Shown: positions 1 through 6,259, counted from the first letter of the stretch. The stretch: 9,812 nt of DNA from Collinsella aerofaciens (GCA_030826265.1 JAPJOH010000044.1:1-9812); one strand, 5' to 3'. A program made the numbers and translations. Notes: generated from the sequence alone by a model not told the origin.

Positions 1-54
1 CTGGTGATCTCCGCCTTGAGAGGGCGGCGTCCTAAACCGCTAGACGAACGGGCC
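1..54 (-). tRNA. tRNA-Glu (anticodon CTC), 3' part cut off by window edge
   Basis: Read on the minus strand, the sequence starts GGCCCGT (acceptor strand), then TC, a D-arm containing GTCTAGCGG and GGAC, and a five-pair anticodon stem CCGCC/GGCGG around the seven-base loop CTCTCAA. That places CTC at the anticodon, reading the glutamate codon GAG. The layout matches the bacterial tRNA-Glu pattern (GTCTAG in the D-arm). The T-arm, the other acceptor strand and any encoded CCA lie outside the window, so the acceptor pairing cannot be verified. It lies downstream of the CCA-adding enzyme gene on the same strand, with its own candidate promoter. Confidence 0.9.
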
Positions 55-88
55 ACATGACATCTGCACTGCCGTGCTGCGAGGAAAT

Positions 89-117
89 ATATTACGGGAC
101 AAAAAACGTCAGCGCAA
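89..117 (-). promoter_or_regulatory. Candidate promoter for tRNA-Glu
   Basis: On the minus strand TTGCGC (112-117) and TAATAT (89-94) are separated by exactly 17 bases. A start near position 82 would give a leader of about 28 bases before the tRNA 5' end. Spacing and position fit a sigma-70-type promoter. This is a consensus match only. Confidence 0.45.
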
Positions 118-132
118 GAAGAAATTCCAAAT

Positions 133-151
133 TGCCGAAAAATTGTCGGCA
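133..151 (-). terminator. Weak hairpin after the cca gene, possible terminator
   Basis: TGCCGA pairs with TCGGCA (six pairs) around a seven-base T-rich loop, 31 bases past the cca stop and before the tRNA promoter. The stem is followed by AATTTGG rather than a clean run of T, so this is at best a weak intrinsic terminator. Confidence 0.3.
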
Positions 152-181
152 GGTTATGGAATACGCAGGTAAACTTGGTAG

Positions 182-1576
182 CTAATTCAAGTTGAGATGA
201 ACCAAAAGAGCTTCGCGCTCGTTGGGAATATCGTCTTCGATCACGGCGTCGAGGGCGGAGTTGAGAAGCTGACCCAGTTCCGGCCCGGGCTTGACTCCGG
301 CACGGATCAGGTCGCCGCCGTTGATGGCGAGCATCTTGAGCGTATAGGGCTCCCCTGCCTTCAGCAGCTCGTGCGCCAGCGCGCGCATCTCCTCAATCGT
401 CTCAACATAATAGAAGCACGACGGGGCCTTGCCAAGTGTGTCGGCACGCTTAAGGTCCATGAGCTCGTCAATCAGGCGGGCCGTGTCGACGCCCTCACCC
501 GAAAGCGCGCGCATCATATTGAGCAGGCAGGAGCGCTCGGGGCGCAGCGGCTTGTCATGGTATTTGATGAGCAGGCACACGTCGCGCACCAAGTCGTGCG
601 AGAGGGCCAGGCGATCCATAATGACGCGCGCCTTCTTGGCGCCGAGCTCGGGATGACCGTAGAAGTGTCCGCTGCCGGCGTGATCGACCGTGAAGCACTC
701 GGGCTTGGACACATCGTGCAAAAACGCCGCCCACATAAGGCTCGACGAGGGCGCGACGCCGTCACACAGCGCGAGCTCCCCCGCCACCGTCAGCACACGG
801 GCGATATGCACGTAGACGTTAAACGCATGATAGACACTGCGCTGATCAAACCCGCGACCCGCTGCCAACTCGGGCACGACGGCGCAGATGAGCTCGGGAT
901 AGCGGAGCATCGCGTCTCCCCCATGACCGGTCGAAAGAATGCCCTCGAGCTCAATACCCACACGCTCACGCGCCACGGCTTCGAGCAGCGGCGCGCACTC
1001 GGCAAGCGCACGCTTGGTCTCGGGCTCAATCATAAAGTCCAGACGGCAGGCAAAGCGCACCGCACGCAGCATGCGCAGGGCGTCCTCGTTAAAGCGACGC
1101 TTGGGATCGCCGACAGCGCGAATCAGCTTGCGCTCCAAGTCACCCTGGCCGTCGTAGCGGTCGACAAGCCCGCGCTCGGGATGCCAGGCCATGGCATTGA
1201 CGGTAAAGTCGCGGCGCGCCAGATCGTCCTCGAGCGAGGCGGCACGCTCCACACTCTGGGGATGGCGACCATCGGTGTAAAAGCCATCCAGACGGTACGT
1301 GGTGACCTCGATACGCTCGCCATCGGAAATAGCCGTGATTCCGCCAAATTTAATGCCCGACTCCACAACCGCGATGCCGGCGGCCTCGAGCGCCGCTTTG
1401 GACTCCTGCCACAGGCCGCTACAGCACATATCAACATCGTGGCTGGGGTACCCCATCAGGGCGTCGCGCACCCAACCGCCCACGTACCAAGCCTCAAGAC
1501 CAGCCGCCTCAAGCGCGCGCAGGACGCGCAGGGACGCATCGGACGGTTGAGTACCGTTGAGCGAAACATTGCACAT
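182..1576 (-). CDS. cca: CCA-adding tRNA nucleotidyltransferase (class II, with HD domain)
   Basis: This 464-residue protein adds or repairs the 3' CCA of tRNAs using CTP and ATP, in the cytoplasm. The N-terminal nucleotidyltransferase head shows the GG signature (about 33-34) with YVGGWVRDAL, and the metal-binding pair D47 and D49 in HDVDM. RRDFTVNAMAW (121-131) and EDALRMLRAVRF (164-175) match the conserved sugar- and base-recognition motifs of the class II CCA-adding/poly(A) polymerase family. A C-terminal HD-type phosphohydrolase-like domain carries HD at 287-288 in AFLHDVSKP and a further GHPELG. The start at 1576 is supported by AGGAGG eight bases upstream. Family members include poly(A) polymerases and enzymes adding only CC or only A; length and the EDxxR motif favour a full CCA enzyme, but sequence alone does not settle that. 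It lies downstream of the sugar genes, separated by the kinase terminator, so is probably transcribed independently. Confidence 0.9.
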   Translation of the reverse strand: MCNVSLNGTQPSDASLRVLRALEAAGLEAWYVGGWVRDALMGYPSHDVDMCCSGLWQESKAALEAAGIAVVESGIKFGGITAISDGERIEVTTYRLDGFYTDGRHPQSVERAASLEDDLARRDFTVNAMAWHPERGLVDRYDGQGDLERKLIRAVGDPKRRFNEDALRMLRAVRFACRLDFMIEPETKRALAECAPLLEAVARERVGIELEGILSTGHGGDAMLRYPELICAVVPELAAGRGFDQRSVYHAFNVYVHIARVLTVAGELALCDGVAPSSSLMWAAFLHDVSKPECFTVDHAGSGHFYGHPELGAKKARVIMDRLALSHDLVRDVCLLIKYHDKPLRPERSCLLNMMRALSGEGVDTARLIDELMDLKRADTLGKAPSCFYYVETIEEMRALAHELLKAGEPYTLKMLAINGGDLIRAGVKPGPELGQLLNSALDAVIEDDIPNEREALLVHLNLN

Positions 1577-1670
1577 GCCTATGGCCTCCTGCGACTATCA
1601 AATTGGCTATCGATTGCGTCTGCAAGAAGTCTAGCAAGAAACAGCCTCCACTGCACACGCAAGTCCGATA

Positions 1671-1707
1671 AACAAAAACGCATCCGTCCTAGTCTAAGAC
1701 GGATGCG
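1671..1707 (-). terminator. Intrinsic terminator after 1-phosphofructokinase-family gene 1
   Basis: A perfect ten-pair stem, CGCATCCGTC (1679-1688) with GACGGATGCG (1698-1707), has a nine-base loop. On the minus strand it is followed by TTTTTGTTT. It lies 34 bases past the kinase stop and upstream of cca, so it separates the sugar genes from cca. Confidence 0.85.
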
Positions 1708-1740
1708 AAATAATCAAACTATTCAGACAAGGTGCCGGAA

Positions 1741-2673
1741 CTAGCAGACCTGGCGAACCTCGATGTGCTTCTTATATTCGTCCACCTTGGCAAAATCACC
1801 CAGACCGGGGCACTCGACCACGTTGGCGCCAGTGGCCATCGAAAGGCGCAGGGCGTCCTCGACGCGCTCGGGGGCGTCGTGCCACACGGACAGGAAGGCA
1901 GCGAGCGAGGAATCGCCGGCGCACACCGTCGACAGCAGCTTGACGTCGAAGGTGCGGTTGGCAAACCAGATATGCTCGCCGTTGGAGAAGTACGCACCGG
2001 CGCCACCAAGGGTCAGCAGCACGTTCTTGGCGCCCTTGGCGTGCAGCTCGGCCATAGCGCCCTTGACGGACTCGTCGTCGCCACCGCTCACCTTGATGCC
2101 AAAGATGTCAAGCAGCTCGTCGTCATTGGGCTTGATCAGCAGTGGCTCCAGAGCAATGAGGTCTGCCAGCTGATGGCTCGAGATGTCGAGGACGAACTCG
2201 GCCCCCTTGGCCTTGACACGGCGCAGGACCTCGGCCAAGAAGCCCTCGGAAGTGTTGGGAGGCAGCGAGCCGCTGATGACCAGGCAGGTCATGTCATCGA
2301 GCGAATCGATAAGTTCAAACATCTCCTGCTCGTTGGCCTCATTGATGGCGGCACCGGCATTGACCATGTTGTACTCGGTGTCGGGACCGGCGTTGAGGAA
2401 CACATTGACGCGCGTAATACCGTCGGTCCACACGGGCTTGACGGGCACGCCCAGGGCCTCGGCGCCCTTAACGATAAACTCACCCGAGAAGCCGGCGAAG
2501 AAACCCAGGATCGTGGTGTCGACACCATAGTGGTCAAGCGTAAACGAGACGTTGAGGCCTTTGCCGTTGGGCGTGTAGACGGCATTGCGGGTACGCGTGA
2601 CGGTATTGGCAGTAAGGCCGTCGCAGGCGATGTTGTAATCAATGGCGGGATTAGCAGTGAGCGTGTAAATCAT
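1741..2673 (-). CDS. 1-phosphofructokinase-family hexose kinase (PfkB), paralog 1
   Basis: This 310-residue PfkB/ribokinase-family sugar kinase would phosphorylate fructose 1-phosphate to fructose 1,6-bisphosphate with ATP. Family landmarks in order: TLTANPAID (4-12), NGKGLNVS (36-43), the substrate-binding TDGITRVN (83-90), ISGSLPP (133-139), KPNDDEL (181-187), and the catalytic-base motif CAGDS (251-255) with D254. The usual form of that last motif is GAGD or GSGD, so Cys251 is unusual. The reading frame extends to a GTG at 2688, but AAAGGA lies six bases before the ATG at 2673 and the resulting N-terminus matches the paralog, so I use 2673. The gene has its own terminator and an upstream -10-like box. 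It shares roughly half its residues with the neighbour at 2863-3795. The PTS context favours fructose 1-phosphate over tagatose 6-phosphate as substrate; that is inference. Confidence 0.85.
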   Translation of the reverse strand: MIYTLTANPAIDYNIACDGLTANTVTRTRNAVYTPNGKGLNVSFTLDHYGVDTTILGFFAGFSGEFIVKGAEALGVPVKPVWTDGITRVNVFLNAGPDTEYNMVNAGAAINEANEQEMFELIDSLDDMTCLVISGSLPPNTSEGFLAEVLRRVKAKGAEFVLDISSHQLADLIALEPLLIKPNDDELLDIFGIKVSGGDDESVKGAMAELHAKGAKNVLLTLGGAGAYFSNGEHIWFANRTFDVKLLSTVCAGDSSLAAFLSVWHDAPERVEDALRLSMATGANVVECPGLGDFAKVDEYKKHIEVRQVC

Positions 2674-2679
2674 GAATGT

Positions 2680-2685
2680 TCCTTT
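2680..2685 (-). promoter_or_regulatory. Ribosome binding site that decides the start of kinase 1
   Basis: AAAGGA lies six bases upstream of the ATG at 2673. It falls inside the first codons of the longer GTG-started frame (2688), which argues against that longer start. Confidence 0.7.
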
Positions 2686-2707
2686 CACGAAGCAACGTGT
2701 TAATGAA

Positions 2708-2713
2708 AGTATA
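2708..2713 (-). promoter_or_regulatory. Candidate -10 box for kinase 1
   Basis: TATACT on the minus strand lies 34 bases before the ATG at 2673. No convincing -35 hexamer lies 16-18 bases upstream, so the promoter may need an activator or may not be real. A separate promoter is expected because a strong terminator (2803-2834) lies between the two kinase genes. Confidence 0.4.
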
Positions 2714-2802
2714 TTCCACGCATCGGTAAAAGGCTAGGACAACTCGGTGAACGGTGTGGAAGCGATGAAGTACGGCAGGACACCTCTCCCCCATGGCGGA
2801 AC

Positions 2803-2834
2803 AAAAAAGGCGCCCCGGCCGAAACCGGGGCGCC
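2803..2834 (-). terminator. Strong intrinsic terminator after kinase 2
   Basis: A ten-pair stem of only G and C, GGCGCCCCGG (2809-2818) with CCGGGGCGCC (2825-2834), has a six-base loop and on the minus strand is followed by TTTTTT. It lies 28 bases past the stop of the kinase at 2863. Confidence 0.92.
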
Positions 2835-2862
2835 GCATGCGCACGAATATGTCGCGTTTCGA

Positions 2863-3795
2863 TTACTGACGATCGAGCTTGCGGACAGCAACGCGCTTGC
2901 TGTACTCGTCGACGTGACCGAAGTCACCAATACCGACGGACTCGGCAACGTTGGCGCCGGTGGCCATAGCGAGCTTCATGGCCTCCTCGACGTTGTCGCG
3001 ATCCCTGTACCACTTGTGCAGGAACGCAGCGAGGGTGCAGTCGCCGGCGCAGACGGAAGAGACCAGCTTGATGTTGAACTCACGCTTGGCGTACCAGATG
3101 TCCTCGCCGTTGGAGAAGTAAGCGTCGCCGCGGCTACCACGGGTGAGCAGCACGTTCTGAACGCCAGCGTCGTGAGCCATCTTCATGGCGACACGAACCT
3201 CGTCGTCGGTGTCGACCGGCACGCCGAAGATGGCCTTCATCTCGTGATGGTTCGGCTTGATGAGCAGCGGCTTCTTGTGAGCGAGCTCCTTGAGCTTGTC
3301 GGAGGACAGGTCCAGGACGACGTCAGCGCCACGAGCCTGAGCGTGCTCCATGACCTGAGCCAGGAAGTCGGGCGTAGCTTTGGGAGGCACGGAGCCGGAG
3401 ACGATCAGGCACTCGAGATCGCCCGCGGTGTCCAGGATGTTGTAGAGCTCCTCCTGGTGCTGCGGCGTGATCGGGGCGCCGGGGTTCAGGATGCCGTACT
3501 CGTGCTGGCCATCGTTGACGTAGGTGTTAATGCGCGTGATACCGTCGGTCCAGACCGGGCGGCAGAGGCAACCCAGGTTCATGACCTCCTCGACGATGAA
3601 CTTGCCCGTGAAGCCAGCGAAGAAGCCGAGCGCGACGGTGTCGACGCCCATCTTCTTAAAGGCGAAGGACACGTCGAGGCCCTTGCCGTTAGCCGTGTAG
3701 CTGGCCGAACCGGTGCGGACGTTCTCGTCGGGCTCGAGCGGAGAGCTCGAAACCGTCATGTCGACAGCCGGGTTAGCGGTTAGCGTGTAGAACAT
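2863..3795 (-). CDS. 1-phosphofructokinase-family hexose kinase (PfkB), paralog 2
   Basis: This second PfkB-family kinase is also exactly 310 residues and colinear with paralog 1. It shows TLTANPAVD (4-12), NGKGLDVS (36-43), TDGITRIN (83-90), VSGSVPP, KPNHHEM and CAGDC (249-253) with the presumed catalytic D252. It shares Cys in place of the first Gly of the GAGD motif with paralog 1. It further differs by Asp41, where the family normally has Asn in GKGxN, and by Cys253 after the catalytic Asp. The start has AGGGGGT seven bases upstream. The gene follows ptsI by 74 bases with no terminator or clear promoter between, so the two are probably co-transcribed. The expected reaction is fructose 1-phosphate to fructose 1,6-bisphosphate, but the Asn-to-Asp change leaves room for a different sugar phosphate or altered activity. 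Confidence 0.83.
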   Translation of the reverse strand: MFYTLTANPAVDMTVSSSPLEPDENVRTGSASYTANGKGLDVSFAFKKMGVDTVALGFFAGFTGKFIVEEVMNLGCLCRPVWTDGITRINTYVNDGQHEYGILNPGAPITPQHQEELYNILDTAGDLECLIVSGSVPPKATPDFLAQVMEHAQARGADVVLDLSSDKLKELAHKKPLLIKPNHHEMKAIFGVPVDTDDEVRVAMKMAHDAGVQNVLLTRGSRGDAYFSNGEDIWYAKREFNIKLVSSVCAGDCTLAAFLHKWYRDRDNVEEAMKLAMATGANVAESVGIGDFGHVDEYSKRVAVRKLDRQ

Positions 3796-3822
3796 TTACA
3801 GTACCCCCTGTATATGTGAGGG

Positions 3823-3852
3823 CCGCGTGGCCGGCCCATTCCAACCACGCGG
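3823..3852 (-). other. Intercistronic hairpin between ptsI and kinase 2
   Basis: CCGCGTGG (3823-3830) pairs perfectly with CCACGCGG (3845-3852) across a 14-base loop, in the 74-base gap between the ptsI stop and the kinase start. There is no following T run on either strand, so it is not a good intrinsic terminator. It could mark an mRNA processing or stabilising element; that is inference. Confidence 0.5.
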
Positions 3853-3869
3853 TTACCTCTGATACCAAA

Positions 3870-5573
3870 TTAGCGAGCTGCGGACTCGAGCAGTGCCTTG
3901 ACCTCGGCGGCGGTGTTGCAGGCGAGCGCCTTCTCGGCGAGCTCGTCGCACTCGGCCTTGGTCCACTGGCTGATGGTCTTACGGGCGCGCAGGATCGACG
4001 GAGCACTCATCGAGAACTCCTCCAGGCCCCAGCTGATCAGCAGCGGCTCGAGCAGCGGATCGGCAGCGGCCTCGCCGCACATACCGACCATGATGCCGGC
4101 CTTCACGCCGCTCTCGATGATGTTCTTGAGCGAGCGGAGCACGGCGGGATAGTAAACCTGGTACAGGTTGGAGATGGTGTCGTTGCCACGGTCGGCGCAC
4201 ATGGTGTAGCCGATCAGGTCGTTGGTGCCGATGGAGAAGAAGTCGGCGACCTCGGCAAGACGGTCTGCGAGCAGCGAAGCGGCAGGCGTCTCGACCATGA
4301 TGCCGACCTCGATGTTCTCGTCGAACTTGCGCCCCTCTTCGGTCAGCTCGGCCTTGCACTGCTCGACGAGCTCCTTGACAGCCAAGACCTCCTCGACGCA
4401 GGTGACGAGCGGGATCATGATCTTGACGTCACCGAAGGCGCTAGCGCGCAGCAGAGCGCGGAGCTGGACCTTGTACTGGTCGGGATTGGCCAAGCAGTAA
4501 CGCACGGCGCGGAAGCCCATGAAGGGGTTGTCTTCCTTGACCATATGCAGATACGGAATCTCCTTGTCGCCACCCACATCGAGCGTGCGGATGATGACCG
4601 GAGCACCCTTGAGCGCGCTGGCGACCTTACGGTAGGCGTTGAACTGCTCCTCCTCGGAAGGAAGCTCAGCAGAGTCCATGAACAGGAACTCGGAGCGGAA
4701 CAGACCGATAGCCTCGGCGTCGTGATCGAGCGCGTTGGGCACGTCATCGGGGTTACCGATGTTGCAGGCGATGATCTTCTTGATGCCATCAGCAGTCACG
4801 GACGGCTTGCCACGGAAGGCCTCGAGGGCTGCCTTCTCGGCAGCGAAGGCCTCGGCCTTGGCGGTGTAGGCAGCGAGCGTCTCCTCGTCGGGATCGGCCT
4901 CGACGATACCCTTGCCGCCGTCGACGACAACGGTCATGCCGTTGCGCAGCGCGGTGCAGCTGTTGGCAACCGAAAGGACAGCCGGGATCTCGAGGGCACG
5001 CGCGATGATCGCGGAGTGCGACGTGCGGCCGCCGGTCTCGGTGACGATACCGGCAACGTGAGCCTTATCGATCGTGGCGGTCATGGACGGCGTAAGGTCG
5101 TGAACGACAACGACGGTGTTCTCGGGCAGGACGGAGAGGTCGACGACCTCCTTGCCCAGCAGCTCGGCCAGAATACCGGTGCGGATGTCGGCGATGTCAG
5201 CCGCGCGAAGACGGAACATCTCGTCGTCCATGGACAGGAACATGTTCTCGAACATGGTCGAGGTGTCCATGAGCGCCTGCTCGGCGCAGGTACCGCCGTC
5301 AATGGCGGCGTTGATGGCGTCGGTCATACCCGGATCCTGAGCCAGAACAATGTGTCCGCTCATGATCTCGGCCTCGGCCTCGCCCACCGTCTCCTTCATG
5401 TGGTCGGCCTGAGCCTGGGTCTTCTCGCAGAAGACCGAAAGAGCGGACTGATAGCGCTCCTTCTCTGCTGCCGAATCAGCAACCTCGTGCGGCTCAAACG
5501 TCAAGTCGGGATCGACGGCGACCATGACGGTGCCGATACCGATGCCCTCGGAAGCGTTGACTCCCTGATACAT
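3870..5573 (-). CDS. ptsI: PTS Enzyme I (phosphoenolpyruvate-protein phosphotransferase)
   Basis: This cytoplasmic protein takes phosphate from PEP and passes it to HPr, the first step for all PTS sugars. It has 567 residues, a normal length for the family. The N-terminal part ends in the phospho-histidine loop GGRTSHSAIIARAL, with the active His at 186. The PEP-binding barrel follows: GLFRSEFLFMD, RTLDVGGDK, NPFMGFRAVR, GIMVETPAA, FFSIGTNDL, DRGN, and the C-terminal MCGE with the active-site Cys, then EFSMSAPSI. The barrel loop reads GTNDLIGYT, where the usual form is GTNDLTQYT. The start at 5573 (MYQGVNASEG) has AGAGGA six bases upstream. An ATG two codons earlier (5579) is also possible, with GGAG upstream. 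It sits downstream of ptsH but is separated from it by a terminator-like hairpin. Identity is near certain; the exact start is not. Confidence 0.95.
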   Translation of the reverse strand: MYQGVNASEGIGIGTVMVAVDPDLTFEPHEVADSAAEKERYQSALSVFCEKTQAQADHMKETVGEAEAEIMSGHIVLAQDPGMTDAINAAIDGGTCAEQALMDTSTMFENMFLSMDDEMFRLRAADIADIRTGILAELLGKEVVDLSVLPENTVVVVHDLTPSMTATIDKAHVAGIVTETGGRTSHSAIIARALEIPAVLSVANSCTALRNGMTVVVDGGKGIVEADPDEETLAAYTAKAEAFAAEKAALEAFRGKPSVTADGIKKIIACNIGNPDDVPNALDHDAEAIGLFRSEFLFMDSAELPSEEEQFNAYRKVASALKGAPVIIRTLDVGGDKEIPYLHMVKEDNPFMGFRAVRYCLANPDQYKVQLRALLRASAFGDVKIMIPLVTCVEEVLAVKELVEQCKAELTEEGRKFDENIEVGIMVETPAASLLADRLAEVADFFSIGTNDLIGYTMCADRGNDTISNLYQVYYPAVLRSLKNIIESGVKAGIMVGMCGEAAADPLLEPLLISWGLEEFSMSAPSILRARKTISQWTKAECDELAEKALACNTAAEVKALLESAAR

Positions 5574-5579
5574 TCCCAT

Positions 5580-5585
5580 TCCTCT
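5580..5585 (-). promoter_or_regulatory. Ribosome binding site of ptsI
   Basis: AGAGGA lies six bases before the ATG at 5573 and directly abuts the alternative ATG at 5579. It favours 5573, although GGAG slightly further upstream (5586-5589) could serve 5579. Confidence 0.5.
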
Positions 5586-5598
5586 CTCCGTGTCATGT

Positions 5599-5627
5599 GA
5601 TAAAGCGTTTTGCCATATCCATGACAA
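5599..5627 (-). promoter_or_regulatory. Candidate promoter for ptsI
   Basis: TTGTCA (5622-5627) and TTTATC (5599-5604) on the minus strand are 17 bases apart. The -35 is close to consensus and the -10 is weak. The -35 overlaps the T run of the ptsH terminator. If real, it gives ptsI transcription independent of ptsH, with a leader of about 20 bases. Confidence 0.3.
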
Positions 5628-5661
5628 AAGAGCGCAGTTACCTTACAACAGGTCACTGCGC
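5624..5661 (-). terminator. Terminator or attenuator after ptsH
   Basis: GCGCAGT (5632-5638) pairs with ACTGCGC (5655-5661). After one mismatch the stem continues with ACCT/AGGT around a six-base loop. On the minus strand it is followed by CTCTTTTG. The internal mismatch and short T run suggest partial read-through from ptsH into ptsI rather than full termination. Confidence 0.65.
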
Positions 5662-5706
5662 CCCCAAATATGAACTTAGTTGTTCAACATGCGACCCGTT
5701 TGAGTT

Positions 5707-5970
5707 CTACTCGCCAAGACCGCTCTTGATGAGCTCGATGGCAGCAGCCAGAGCCTCGGCCTCGTCGGCGCCGTCGCACTTGACCTCGACCTCAGTACCG
5801 CAGGGGATACCAGCAGCCATGAGGGCCATCGGGGACTTGCCGTTGACCTCCTTCTCGGGGGTGACGACCGTCACGTCACAGGCGTACTTGCCCATGGTGG
5901 AGGCGAACAGACCAGCCGGACGCATGTGCAGACCCTGAGGATTAACGAGGGTAGCCTTCTCAGAAACCAT
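5707..5970 (-). CDS. ptsH: PTS phosphocarrier protein HPr
   Basis: This 87-residue cytoplasmic protein carries phosphate from Enzyme I to the IIA domain of the permease. The active-site histidine is His15 in GLHMRPAG. Ser46 in GKSPMALM sits exactly where the regulatory serine of Firmicute HPr proteins is found. The length is normal for the family. The start at 5970 has AAGGAG six bases upstream. An open frame runs further upstream, but that stretch has no family similarity. It has its own candidate promoter about 65 bases upstream and is followed by a hairpin terminator before ptsI, so it is probably transcribed at a level of its own, as is common for HPr, which is needed in excess over Enzyme I. 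Confidence 0.96.
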   Translation of the reverse strand: MVSEKATLVNPQGLHMRPAGLFASTMGKYACDVTVVTPEKEVNGKSPMALMAAGIPCGTEVEVKCDGADEAEALAAAIELIKSGLGE

Positions 5971-6037
5971 AATTGACTCCTTTTTGTGTTTAACCCCTGT
6001 CATGCATGTGGCAGGAGTCAGATTCACGACGTTCTTT

Positions 6038-6066
6038 ATATTAACTCACATCAAACGGTTTTTCAT
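6038..6066 (-). promoter_or_regulatory. Candidate promoter for ptsH
   Basis: On the minus strand ATGAAA (6061-6066) and TAATAT (6038-6043) are 17 bases apart, giving a leader of about 60 bases before ptsH. The surroundings are AT-rich in contrast to the flanking genes. The promoter lies on the ptsH side of the large inverted repeat. The -35 matches consensus at four of six bases. Confidence 0.4.
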
Positions 6067-6107
6067 TATGTTTCAGACGAATTATTGGACAGATGTGTTT
6101 GTCGTCC

Positions 6108-6259
6108 GCCTGCTCGCCCACAGGGGCCCGTGCGCGGCCTGTGAGATTTCCTGCTCTACAGTCCTGCTCGCACGAAGAGCACATTAAGTGCTCTTCGGCT
6201 CGTGCGGAACTCGCGATAAATCTCACAGGCCGCGCACGGGCCCCTGTGGGCGAGCAGGC
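6108..6259. repeat. 152-bp palindromic element with perfect 42-bp inverted arms
   Basis: The left arm 6108-6149 is the exact reverse complement of the right arm 6218-6259, 42 of 42 bases. The 68-base centre contains a second hairpin, GAAGAGCAC (6174-6182) with GTGCTCTTC (6188-6196), whose outer CGCAC/GTGCG pairing continues past a five-base bulge. The arms are strongly GC-rich. The motif CCTGCTC occurs at 6109, 6150 and 6163. No convincing target-site duplication is visible next to the arms and no transposase lies inside or nearby. The element sits between the permease terminator and the ptsH promoter, a place tolerant of insertions. It looks like a miniature inverted-repeat element or a structured intergenic repeat. 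No long T run follows either arm, so it is not a usual terminator. Confidence 0.85.

Noticed and set aside
197..1744. Long plus-strand open frame opposite cca
   Set aside because: It is antisense to a gene with clear family motifs, lacks any recognisable domain and is a typical product of GC-rich third positions.
1732..2703. 323-residue plus-strand open frame opposite kinase 1
   Set aside because: It mirrors a conserved PfkB gene and shows no motif of its own.
2914..3783. 289-residue plus-strand open frame opposite kinase 2
   Set aside because: Same mirrored composition; the minus-strand kinase carries all the family motifs.
1741..3795. Tagatose-6-phosphate kinase (LacC) as the identity of the two kinases
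   Set aside because: The family motifs cannot exclude it, but there are no lactose/tagatose genes here and the neighbouring fructose-type permease favours 1-phosphofructokinase.
3816..5600. 594-residue plus-strand open frame opposite ptsI
   Set aside because: The composition (runs of Asp, Val, Gly, Leu, His) is that of a mirrored GC-rich gene; the minus-strand Enzyme I explains the region fully.
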